From: Pseudocoprococcus catus
GTDB lineage: Bacteria; Bacillota; Clostridia; Lachnospirales; Lachnospiraceae
DNA: 37,050 bases
Assembly (NCBI RefSeq): GCF_902381825.1
Contig: NZ_LR698973.1
Span: 3,015,662 to 3,052,711 of the forward strand
Direction of reading: 5' to 3'
A model generated the notes under the pieces. It was not told the DNA's origin. It ran no database searches and was given only the letters and a program-made list of their open reading frames with translations. Shown piece by piece: positions 15,344 through 22,989 of the stretch. The translations under genes were made by a program, and so were the position numbers. The first letter of the stretch is position 1. Every line of letters starts with the position of its first letter.

Positions 15344-16729
15344 ATGAAAAAGAAGGCGACTATTTTATTAATGGGGTTATTAACAGTGGCAATTTTTAAT
15401 GGATGCGGAAATAAAGATACATCCAAGGATATATCGGTAGTAGATACAGCGGTGACGGAAACGCAAAGTGAACAAGAATGTGAGACAGTTAGTGAGGCGC
15501 AGGAGGAAGTAAGTACAGAAGATGACACACAAGGTTTTGTATTAAGTGGTTATAAATTCAGATCAGAAAAGAATGGTTTCTATATTGTATCGATTGAAGG
15601 ATTGCCGTTTTATGGGATGGTTAATGCAAAAGGGGATTTTGTTATTCCAGCAGAATATGATGAAATGGAATTTGCTCAGAATGGTAATGTACTTTTGGAG
15701 TTGGAAGGAAAATGGGGTGTTTTTGATACTGAGGGAAAAGAAGTATTACCTTTTGAATATGAAGAAATTTCAGCTGGTATCAATAATTATTATGTGAAGA
15801 AAGATGGTATGCCGATGGTTATTGACTCAAAAGGAAATGTAGTTAAAGAATTGGATGCTGAGATTATTAGTTATGACAAGATGGTGGGAGATTTATATTT
15901 ACATGGAGTTGCTTTGGCGGAGAAGATATACGGATGGGGTTCTGGATATGCTAATGTATTTTGTGATTTAAATGGTGACAAGGTACAATGGGTAGAATGT
16001 TTTTATAATACACAATTATACAGAGTTTATAAGGGTGATTTGGACAATGGAAATTGGGAAACTATTGATATAATTGATGAAAATGGTGATTTGTTATATG
16101 AACTTACCAATAAAAAGGATGAAGAATCATATACTGTTCATGTATTAAATAGTACTAAGGTTTGTTCGTTAGAAAAAATTGATTTTGGAGTTGCATCACA
16201 GGATGTTGCATCGACAGGTAGCGGCGAATATTACTTGTATAATATGGAAAAGCAGGAACGTAGTGAACAGAAATATTCCCGAATTGGTAGTCTTGGAGAT
16301 GGGAAGATTTATGGAAAAAAGGAAGGCGGTATTGATATTTTTGATACTGATGGAAACTTAATAAATTCATTTGAGTTGACCGGATATGATGATTTTTCTA
16401 AAGTGGGAGAAATGTTTGTGGTTCAATATGGACAAACATATCGAGTATATAATGAAAATGGAGAGGAACTTACTGGAGAGAGATATTTGAATTATTCGAA
16501 TAACTATGTGGGAAGAGCTTTTATAAAAGTTCAGAATTTGTCTGGCCAGTGGGGTGTTTTGGATAAAAATGGAAAACAAATATTGCCATTTGGAAGTGTA
16601 GATGATTATTCTTGGTATCATGGTTCAGAGATAATAAAGGACAGTACTGTGGATGATAAATGGTATATTTTAACAGAAGAAGTTGATGGAACATTGCGGT
16701 TAAATATAATTGACTATAATAATTTATAG
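15344..16729 (+). CDS. WG-repeat-containing lipoprotein
   Basis: This predicted surface lipoprotein (461 aa) has a signal peptide (MKKKATILLMGLLTVAIF) ending in a lipobox-like NGC, then an acidic, Thr/Ser-rich linker to about residue 60. The body carries WG (KWG-type) beta-repeats: GMVNAKGDFVIPAEYDE, KWGVFDTEGKEVLPFEYEE with W124, a related DIFDTDGNLINSFEL, and QWGVLDKNGKQILPF with W402. The ATG at 15344 follows AAGGGGG; a TTG at 15326 in the same frame is upstream of that site and is rejected. Base composition is clearly AT-richer than the neighbouring core genes. WG-repeat proteins are thought to be binding modules. The specific role is unknown. Confidence 0.85.
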   Translation: MKKKATILLMGLLTVAIFNGCGNKDTSKDISVVDTAVTETQSEQECETVSEAQEEVSTEDDTQGFVLSGYKFRSEKNGFYIVSIEGLPFYGMVNAKGDFVIPAEYDEMEFAQNGNVLLELEGKWGVFDTEGKEVLPFEYEEISAGINNYYVKKDGMPMVIDSKGNVVKELDAEIISYDKMVGDLYLHGVALAEKIYGWGSGYANVFCDLNGDKVQWVECFYNTQLYRVYKGDLDNGNWETIDIIDENGDLLYELTNKKDEESYTVHVLNSTKVCSLEKIDFGVASQDVASTGSGEYYLYNMEKQERSEQKYSRIGSLGDGKIYGKKEGGIDIFDTDGNLINSFELTGYDDFSKVGEMFVVQYGQTYRVYNENGEELTGERYLNYSNNYVGRAFIKVQNLSGQWGVLDKNGKQILPFGSVDDYSWYHGSEIIKDSTVDDKWYILTEEVDGTLRLNIIDYNNL

Positions 16730-16775
16730 TTATAGTATATTGGATCTTATGTTAAGAAAATGATATTATAAAACG

Positions 16776-16812
16776 GGCTATGCAATGCAGGAAGAAGATT
16801 CATTGTATAGCC
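16776..16812 (+). other. Intercistronic stem-loop carrying the island's palindrome motif
   Basis: GGCTATGCAATG (16776-16787) pairs with CATTGTATAGCC (16801-16812) through one G:U. No long T run follows. TATAGCCT recurs here and matches half of the operator upstream of the lipoprotein gene. It could be a weak terminator or a further operator for the membrane protein gene. Confidence 0.5.
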
Positions 16813-16838
16813 TGCTTCATTATGAGGGAGAGAATTGA

Positions 16839-17660
16839 ATGATTATTTTTTTTAGTGTTCCGGCTTTACTTATTGTTTTTGTGTTGCTAGCATTTTTAGG
16901 TATGGCGGATATGCTTTTTACATTTTTGATAGATATTGTGTTTGCATTGGTAATGGCTGGTTTGTCAATATGGGGATTTTATTTGGCATTTAAAGCTGTT
17001 GAAAAGGCGTTTGAAGAAGAAAGATATATGGCATTATTGTGTGCGCCATTATATGTACTTTCAAGTATATTTATACCCTATTATATTTATAGTATATGCG
17101 GTATCTTATTGAAGAGAACAAACAGCGCGATGCTGGCTTTTAATATAATTTCTGTTATTATTCTTTCGCTGGTATACGGAAGTATTTATATTTTAACTGA
17201 AGTGTTGACGGAGATTGATTTTGTTAATATAGTTGTGCTTACATGTTTTGTGGTTATTGTTTTCATAGCAGGAATCATTGCGGGAGTAGTTACATACCAT
17301 TCATGGAGAAAAACAGCTTTATCGGAGGGGATTGAAGAGAGTGAAATCTACATAATGCAGGAGAGTGCATATGCAATGATAGAATTTAAAACAGAAGATG
17401 AGCCAAATCAAGTTAATAGTGCAGTAAGATTTCCATATGTAGCTGGGGGGTCAAGATATCCTTTTGTTAAATTAAAAAAAGGTGAGAAGGTATACTTGGT
17501 GAATGGAAATAAATATATAGGAAAAAGAGAAATGATGACTTGGAAAGGAATTGGATATCAAGATGAAAATTATACAGATGCCGTGTTAGTTTGCAATGAA
17601 AGTCATAAAAAAGTTGGCTATGTAAGAGAATGTGACATAAAAGAAATAACAAGTGAATAA
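16839..17660 (+). CDS. Membrane protein of unknown function with soluble C-terminal domain
   Basis: I do not recognise this 273-aa protein. It has about five hydrophobic segments near residues 4-24, 26-50, 64-88, 98-118 and 126-150. The remaining 120 residues are soluble and beta-rich, with KLKKGEKVYLVNGNKYIGKREMM and KKVGYVRECDIKEI suggesting a small SH3-like or OB-like fold. GAGGGAGAG precedes the ATG. It follows the WG lipoprotein gene by about 110 bp, is equally AT-rich, and ends at a large terminator, so the two are probably one unit. It might anchor or assemble with the lipoprotein at the envelope. That is inference. Confidence 0.75.
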   Translation: MIIFFSVPALLIVFVLLAFLGMADMLFTFLIDIVFALVMAGLSIWGFYLAFKAVEKAFEEERYMALLCAPLYVLSSIFIPYYIYSICGILLKRTNSAMLAFNIISVIILSLVYGSIYILTEVLTEIDFVNIVVLTCFVVIVFIAGIIAGVVTYHSWRKTALSEGIEESEIYIMQESAYAMIEFKTEDEPNQVNSAVRFPYVAGGSRYPFVKLKKGEKVYLVNGNKYIGKREMMTWKGIGYQDENYTDAVLVCNESHKKVGYVRECDIKEITSE

Positions 17661-17665
17661 AAGGT

Positions 17666-17760
17666 GTGCGGCCTCATAAAACTACCAAACGGCTCAAAAA
17701 GAACTCCTTTTGGAGCCTGTTATATAATTTTGAGGCCGCACTTTCGTTTTATTTATTTAT
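17666..17760. terminator. Large two-tier terminator at the right edge of the island
   Basis: GTGCGGCCTCA (17666-17676) pairs with TGAGGCCGCAC (17731-17741), enclosing a second stem around GGCTC/GAGCC. A T-rich tract (TTTCGTTTTATTTATTT) follows. It separates the island from the converging ferritin-like gene and could serve both directions. Confidence 0.8.
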
Positions 17761-19079
17761 TTATTGAGCGGGCACTGGCAGTTATCCGCCGTTGTTCCTC
17801 CACTTGAGGCCGAAGCCGGTGTGCAGGCCGGGATGCGCCCAATAGATGTGTTGTCGCAGCGCCGGTTTCGCAGCTCCGGCAATGGATTTTCTTTGATTTC
17901 AAAGCGATAGTCACAGCCTTTTCTGCGTATGCGGGCGTCGATGGTGACATGGCTGGCGACTTCACATAACGGGTCGTTCATGACGTGCTGGTAGAAGAAG
18001 AACGGATCATTTTCAGAGAGACGTCCGAGAGGAACAACGTCTTCCTCTTTTTGCGTATTACCGGTTGTTGTAGCAATGATATGACGAATATAATCGATAT
18101 TTGGACCGAGAACAAGGATATCCGGGAAGTCACCGCAGCCGCCGATGACCTGCTGCCAGCTCTTGTTTTCATATTTCTCAAGCAATTCTTTGGCTTTGTG
18201 CAGATGAGAGATTTCCTGCATGAGGCATTCTTCCCATATCTTTCGGATGTACAGATCGCACTCCGTCATCATACAGGAATAATACAGGTAACATTCGGTA
18301 TATTCATGCATCAGTAGATCTTCCAGCCATGTGGCGGATGGGTCTTTTAAGCTTTCGTACTGGGAAACATGCTCTTCCTCGATCATGCCGATTTCCTGAT
18401 ACAGTCGTCTTCCAAGGTCGGAACGGGAATAAAACGGTGCAATATTCATATAATAATTCATCGTCTGCTGCTCGGCGGCAGTGATGATATTAATACCGAG
18501 TTTTGTTTTCAGGGAAGCTGTCTGGTTGTCAATGGAACGGAAAATGCTGTCTGTCGGATAGCGGTGGTGGGCGATGGTCGGTCGGGCCGGTGTCATCTCG
18601 GTATAGCGACCCACCAGTTTTTCAGGGCAGGTACCATATTCATAATCCAACAGGTTGGCATAGCGGTACAAATGGTCAAAATCTTCCAGCAGGGCAAAAT
18701 CCAGGGCTGTTTTGACATTGCAGTCATTTTCACGTCTGGCCAGAAAGGCAGTCAGATCAACAGCCAGCTGTTCATAGGTAATGGTATGCTCAAGAACGGT
18801 TTCGTTTTTAGGCTTCAGACAACTGATCCGTTTTTGCTGCATCTGCTCTATGCGGCGGATCATAGCCAGTTCGCGCCGAAGATCATTATCCTGACAGTGA
18901 CGGCTGAATTGATGGCCGAACCACTGGGCTTCGAATTCGGTGCCGTTCATGAGGACAATGCGGACCTTGGTGTAAGGATGGACGGTGCCGAGATGATAGG
19001 GTTTCGGATAAAGTTTATCCCAGTCCATAAAAAGCTGGTCTAAAGGCATCGGTTTTTCTTCAAAAGGATTAAAACGCAT
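17757..19079 (-). CDS. Ferritin-like (diiron-type) protein of unknown function
   Basis: This 440-aa protein is not a recognised named enzyme. A ferritin-like four-helix set can be read from E132 (ALLEDFDHLYRY), E234xxH237 (EEEHVSQY), E259/E262 (HEYTECYLYY) and E289xxH292 (EISHLHKA). This is the E, ExxH, E, ExxH arrangement of dinuclear metal sites. About 95 N-terminal residues and about 130 C-terminal residues are extra, and the tail after residue 405 is low complexity with several cysteines (RRCDN, PACTP, NCQCP). A weak GGAG precedes the ATG. It is divergent from cysE. Roles might include oxidative stress or metal handling. This is inferred from motifs only. Confidence 0.7.
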   Translation of the reverse strand: MRFNPFEEKPMPLDQLFMDWDKLYPKPYHLGTVHPYTKVRIVLMNGTEFEAQWFGHQFSRHCQDNDLRRELAMIRRIEQMQQKRISCLKPKNETVLEHTITYEQLAVDLTAFLARRENDCNVKTALDFALLEDFDHLYRYANLLDYEYGTCPEKLVGRYTEMTPARPTIAHHRYPTDSIFRSIDNQTASLKTKLGINIITAAEQQTMNYYMNIAPFYSRSDLGRRLYQEIGMIEEEHVSQYESLKDPSATWLEDLLMHEYTECYLYYSCMMTECDLYIRKIWEECLMQEISHLHKAKELLEKYENKSWQQVIGGCGDFPDILVLGPNIDYIRHIIATTTGNTQKEEDVVPLGRLSENDPFFFYQHVMNDPLCEVASHVTIDARIRRKGCDYRFEIKENPLPELRNRRCDNTSIGRIPACTPASASSGGTTADNCQCPLNK

Positions 19080-19157
19080 GATAAAAAACTCCGAAAGTCT
19101 TTGATTTATTCTATGACTTTTGAAGCAAAGGGTGTCATCATAGAATCAAGCTTTTTC

Positions 19158-19186
19158 TTGACTTTGCGCACGTTTTGAATTATAAT
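19158..19186 (+). promoter_or_regulatory. Sigma-A promoter of cysE
   Basis: TTGACT (19158-19163), a 17-nt spacer and TATAAT (19181-19186) form a near-consensus promoter about 100 bp before cysE. The leader of about 100 nt shows no riboswitch or T-box consensus. Confidence 0.75.
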
Positions 19187-19295
19187 TTCATATAATTCAA
19201 CTAGGAAATGCTGAATATTATGAGGCTGACCAAGCTTGAACTTAAGCAGGATACGGGTCGGTATATGGATTTTAGAGAGATAGGAGATGGCGGGG

Positions 19296-20180
19296 ATGAT
19301 CAGAGAGACAATTCAGAATGTGGTGGCGAATATTACAGAGACTTGCATGAACGAGGATGTGTATGTGACAGATGAGGAGAGTATTCATCTGCCGAGTCGT
19401 GGGGCGATTATTGGTATTATCAAGGATTTAAGACGTGTTGTTTTCCCTGGGTATTTCGGGGATGAGAATATATCCAGCACCATGCCGGGATATTTCCTTG
19501 GCAATATGCTGACGCATATTTATGAAGAATTGAAAGCGCAGATTGAGATTGCGTTTTTGTATGATGATAAGGGAAAAAGCAGCAGTGCAGAGGTGACGGA
19601 GAAGGCAAGAGAGATCTGCGAACGTTTTATCAGCCGTCTGCCGTATATCCAGAAGATGCTGCTGATGGATGTGCAGGCTGGTTTTGACGGGGATCCTGCT
19701 GCAAAGAGCAAAGAGGATATTATTTTCTCTTATCCGGGATTATTTGCTATCTATGTTTACAGAATAGCCCATGAACTGTATGTTCAGAATGTACCTTTTA
19801 TACCGCGTATTATGACAGAATATGCCCATGGCAAGACTGGGATCGACATCAACTCCGGTGCCACTATCGGGCGCTATTTCTTTATCGACCACGGTACAGG
19901 TATTGTTATCGGTGAGACAACAGAAATCGGTGATTATGTCAAGCTGTATCAAGGCGTGACACTGGGAGCATTGTCCACGAGGAAGGGACAGCAGCTGGCC
20001 GGAACCAAACGTCATCCGACCATTGGGGATCATGTGACGATCTATGCGAATTCCACGATCCTTGGCGGCGAGACAGTGATTGGATGCGACTCCATTATCG
20101 GGGGCAACTCATTTATTACAGAAAGTGTACCGGCGCATACGAGAGTCAGTATTAAGAGTCCGGAACTGACATTAAGTTAA
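19296..20180 (+). CDS. cysE: Serine O-acetyltransferase
   Basis: This enzyme (294 aa) makes O-acetylserine from serine and acetyl-CoA, the first step of cysteine synthesis. The C-terminal half is a left-handed beta-helix of hexapeptide repeats (INSGATIGRYFFIDHGTGIVIGETTEIGDYVKLYQGVTLGA) with the catalytic His/Asp segment FIDHGTG. The N-terminal helical domain has the DVQAGFDGDPAA block of the EpsC-like longer subtype, which is longer than Bacillus CysE. ATG 19296 is preferred because GGAG at 19283-19286 is 9 nt away; ATG 19287 directly abuts that site. An Rrf2 regulator follows. Confidence 0.93.
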   Translation: MIRETIQNVVANITETCMNEDVYVTDEESIHLPSRGAIIGIIKDLRRVVFPGYFGDENISSTMPGYFLGNMLTHIYEELKAQIEIAFLYDDKGKSSSAEVTEKAREICERFISRLPYIQKMLLMDVQAGFDGDPAAKSKEDIIFSYPGLFAIYVYRIAHELYVQNVPFIPRIMTEYAHGKTGIDINSGATIGRYFFIDHGTGIVIGETTEIGDYVKLYQGVTLGALSTRKGQQLAGTKRHPTIGDHVTIYANSTILGGETVIGCDSIIGGNSFITESVPAHTRVSIKSPELTLS

Positions 20181-20298
20181 GAAAGACATAAGTGAAGAGA
20201 GATGTCAGGTCAGAGAACAAAGGAAATGAAAGAATAAGCCGGTTGTATAGAAAATAGGGGCTTAGTTAAGTGAAGAAAATGAAAGGAAGAAAGAATAT

Positions 20299-20730
20299 AT
20301 GAAGATTTCAACCAGAGGAAGATACGCATTGCGTATGATGCTGGATATAGCGACAAACGATCACGGGGAGCCGGTCCGAATTAAAGATATTGCTGCAAGA
20401 CAGGATATCTCCGTGAAGTATTTGGAGCAGATTGTGTCGGTGTTGACGAAGGCAGGCTATGTTAAAAGTATTAGGGGCCCGCAGGGCGGCTATCGCCTGG
20501 CAAGACTGCCAAAAGATTACACAGTGGGGATGATTCTCCGGTTGACAGAAGGCGATCTTTCCCCTGTGTCATGTACCGATAACAATTATGATTGTCCGAA
20601 AATGCAGGATTGTGTTACAATTCGTATATGGAAGGAATTGGATGAGGCAATCAATTCAGTCATTGACAAGTATACACTTGAGGATCTTTTAGACTGGCAG
20701 GATGCCAAGGGCAATGATTACGTTATTTAA
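20299..20730 (+). CDS. Rrf2 family transcriptional regulator with IscR-like cysteines
   Basis: This is a 143-aa winged-helix regulator. The N-terminus KISTRGRYALRMMLDIA and the wing SIRGPQGGYRLAR are Rrf2 hallmarks. Three cysteines, C92, C99 and C105 (SCTDNNYDCPKMQDC), sit where IscR binds an Fe-S cluster, unlike CymR, which lacks this triad. It lies just downstream of cysE, so it may link iron-sulfur status or sulfur supply to cysteine synthesis. That link is inference from position. AAAGGAAG precedes the ATG. Confidence 0.92.
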   Translation: MKISTRGRYALRMMLDIATNDHGEPVRIKDIAARQDISVKYLEQIVSVLTKAGYVKSIRGPQGGYRLARLPKDYTVGMILRLTEGDLSPVSCTDNNYDCPKMQDCVTIRIWKELDEAINSVIDKYTLEDLLDWQDAKGNDYVI

Positions 20731-20818
20731 GTCCATCCGTATAGAAGCATAACAGAAGCTGGCAAGTCTGCAGGAATTTTATGGGGATAAGGAAATCTGC
20801 AGAGAAGGGGGTCTATGT

Positions 20819-21463
20819 ATGAGAGAATGTTTAACTGATCTGAGATCGGCGCGTAATCCGAAGGCACGTATTAAGATTCTGGAGGGTCATTTTGCAACGG
20901 TTAATTCCCATATTAATACGTATATTGATATGTCGACAGTTAAGTGCAGACACAACAACGGAAGAGAAACAGCAAGAGTGCTAGCCAATCATTTTCAGAA
21001 CAATACGATGATCGATACGATTGTATGTCTGGACGGAACAGAGCTGATCGGTGCTTTTATGGCAGAGTTTCTCGCAGATACCGGGATTATGTCCATTAAC
21101 AGTGGTAAGAATATCTCGATTATTACACCGGATGTGAATGCCTATGGACAGCTTGTTTTCATGGACAGTACATTGCGAATGATCAAGCATATGCAGGTGC
21201 TTGTACTGGCAGCATCTGTGACAACCGGACAGACCATTACAAGGGCGGCTGAGGCCGTTTCTTATTACGGCGGAACGGTAAGAGGCGTGGCTGCTATTTT
21301 CAGTAACGTGGAACAGACAGCGGAGGGGATGGAGATCTTCTCCATTTTTCAGAAGGAAGATTTGCCGGATTATCAGGCTTATTTACCGTCGGAATGCCCG
21401 ATGTGCCGTAAGAAGATGCCTATCGATGCCATTGTCAACAGTTTCGGCTACTCAAAACTGTAA
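20819..21463 (+). CDS. Phosphoribosyltransferase-like protein with degenerate PRPP loop
   Basis: The 214-aa protein has a type I phosphoribosyltransferase fold and is often annotated as orotate phosphoribosyltransferase. The expected PRPP motif is hydrophobic residues, two acidic residues, then TTG. Here the segment is VLVLAASVTTGQTI, so both acidic positions are alanines while TTG is kept. CLDGTELIGAFMAEFL resembles the first beta-strand loop, and a CPMCRKK pair is near the C-terminus. It is therefore doubtful as an active OPRT, and a regulatory or binding role is possible. AGAAGGGGG precedes the start. It lies between the Rrf2 regulator and pyrH. Confidence 0.75.
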   Translation: MRECLTDLRSARNPKARIKILEGHFATVNSHINTYIDMSTVKCRHNNGRETARVLANHFQNNTMIDTIVCLDGTELIGAFMAEFLADTGIMSINSGKNISIITPDVNAYGQLVFMDSTLRMIKHMQVLVLAASVTTGQTITRAAEAVSYYGGTVRGVAAIFSNVEQTAEGMEIFSIFQKEDLPDYQAYLPSECPMCRKKMPIDAIVNSFGYSKL

Positions 21464-21525
21464 GAAAAGGACTGGTCAAATATACAGTTTTATGGTAGAT
21501 TATAAGGTGAACGGAGGACATCGGT

Positions 21526-22240
21526 ATGATGATGAACGATTTAAAGAGAATTTTATTAAAATTAAGCGGCGAAGCGCTGGCCGGAGACAAGGATTTTGGC
21601 TTTGATGAGGCAACTTGTCTGAAGGTTGCCGAACAGGTGAAACAGATTACAGATAAGGGAACGCAGGTTGCGATTGTGATCGGCGGCGGCAATTTCTGGC
21701 GCGGACGCAACAGCAGCAAGATTATAGAGCGTACGAAGTCTGACCAGATCGGTATGCTGGGTACAGTTATGAACTGTATTTATGTGTCTGAGATTTTCCG
21801 TACATTGGGAATGCAGACAGAAGTGTATACACCATTTATGTGCGGCGCTTTTACAAAGCTTTTTTTCCAAGGATGCAGCTGTTGCTGATCTGAATGCAGG
21901 CAAGGTCGTTTTCTTTGCCGGCGGCACAGGACATCCGTATTTTTCAACGGATACAGGTACAACGCTTCGTGCCATTGAGATTGAGGCGGATGCGATTTTA
22001 CTTGCAAAGGCTGTGGACGGTGTTTATGACAGCGATCCGAAGACGAACCCGAATGCGAAGAAGTATGACAGCGTCAGCATTCAGCAGGTTGTAGATGAGA
22101 GACTGCAGGTGGTTGACCTGACAGCAACGATCATGTGCATGGAGAACAAGATGCCGATGGTGGTATTTGGCCTGAATGAAGAGAACAGCATTGTGAAGAC
22201 ATTATACGGAGAGTTTACAGGTACTTACGTGACTGTATAA
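21526..22240 (+). CDS. pyrH: UMP kinase PyrH, reading frame broken by a +1 frameshift
   Basis: UMP kinase phosphorylates UMP to UDP and is normally essential. The first part (LKLSGEAL, IGGGNFWRG, DQIGMLGTVMN, PFMCGAFTKLF) is in frame from ATG 21526. A run of seven T at 21860-21866 then shifts the frame, and translation would end at 21888. The rest of the protein (SKDAAVADLNAGKVVFFAGG, then the UMP-site block TDTGTTLRAIEIEADAILLAKAVDGVYDSDP) is intact in the next frame to 22240. With six T the gene gives a normal 237 aa. GGAGG lies 8 nt before the start. The break may be a base-call error, a real mutation or rescued by slippage. I report the whole gene as one entry. Confidence 0.88.
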
Positions 22241-22263
22241 GGATATTAGGAGGAACTATATTT

Positions 22264-22821
22264 ATGAGTAATGAGAAGTTACAGCCATATGAGACAAAGA
22301 TGCAGAAGTCATTGGATGCACTGGAACGCGAATATACAACCATTCGTGCTGGCCGTGCCAATCCGCATATTTTGGATAAACTGAAGGTGGATTATTATGG
22401 TACACCGACACCACTTCAGCAGGTGGGCAATGTCACAGTGCCTGAAGCACGTGTACTGATGATCCAGCCATGGGAGAGCAAGCTGATCAAGGATATCGAG
22501 AAAGCCATTCTTGCTTCTGATATTGGTATCACACCAACGAACGACGGCAAGTCTATCCGTCTTGTATTCCCTGAACTGACAGAGGAACGCCGTAAGGAAC
22601 TGGCGAAGGATGTGAAGAAGAAGGGAGATGCAGCGAAGACTGCAGTCCGCAATATCCGTCGTGACGGCAATGATGCTTTCAAGAAGAGCAACAAAGCCAA
22701 AGAGATTTCTGAAGATGAATATGCAGAATTACAGGAGAAGCTTCAGAAGATCACTGATAAGTATGTGGCTATGGTTGACAAGGCTGTAGAGGCAAAGACA
22801 AAAGAGATCATGACAGTCTAA
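22264..22821 (+). CDS. frr: Ribosome recycling factor
   Basis: The 185-aa protein, with EF-G, splits post-termination ribosomes. The family pattern is clear: REYTTIRAGRANPHILDKLKVDYYGTPTPLQQVGNVTVPE in the N-terminal helix and beta domain, and RRDGNDAFKKSNKAKEISEDE in the C-terminal helices. It is the normal length. AGGAGG precedes the ATG. It is 23 bp downstream of pyrH, the usual pyrH-frr pair of Firmicutes. Confidence 0.97.
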   Translation: MSNEKLQPYETKMQKSLDALEREYTTIRAGRANPHILDKLKVDYYGTPTPLQQVGNVTVPEARVLMIQPWESKLIKDIEKAILASDIGITPTNDGKSIRLVFPELTEERRKELAKDVKKKGDAAKTAVRNIRRDGNDAFKKSNKAKEISEDEYAELQEKLQKITDKYVAMVDKAVEAKTKEIMTV

Positions 22822-22861
22822 CAGGCGTGTCTTGACAAATACTGTTATAAAGTAATTGGGT

Positions 22862-22908
22862 GGGGCTGCTGCAGAATCTGTATATTTTATGGAGGATGCA
22901 ACAGCCTC
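22862..22908 (+). other. Intercistronic stem-loop between frr and uppS
   Basis: GGGGCTGCTGCA (22862-22873) pairs with TGCAACAGCCTC (22897-22908) with one mismatch and one G:U, leaving a 23-nt loop. No T run follows, so read-through to uppS is expected. It may adjust mRNA stability. Confidence 0.45.
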
Positions 22909-22989
22909 GTACATATCTGTTAACAGATGATTGATGACAGCTGGGCCAGTACGAGACGGTTACAGTTGATGAATAAATGGGAGTATAAT

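Noticed and set aside
18369..19043. 224-codon plus-strand ORF opposite the ferritin-like gene
   Set aside because: It is antisense to a gene with clear motifs, lacks a ribosome site and reads as a shadow frame.
21853..21888. Programmed ribosomal frameshifting as the default explanation for pyrH
   Set aside because: No downstream stimulatory structure or upstream internal Shine-Dalgarno was evident and pyrH is not known to use it. Base-call error or transcriptional slippage is more economical.
22927..22989. Upstream ATGs extending uppS by 7 or 21 residues
   Set aside because: Neither has a ribosome site, and the extra residues are not part of the family; ATG 22990 has GGGAG at good spacing.
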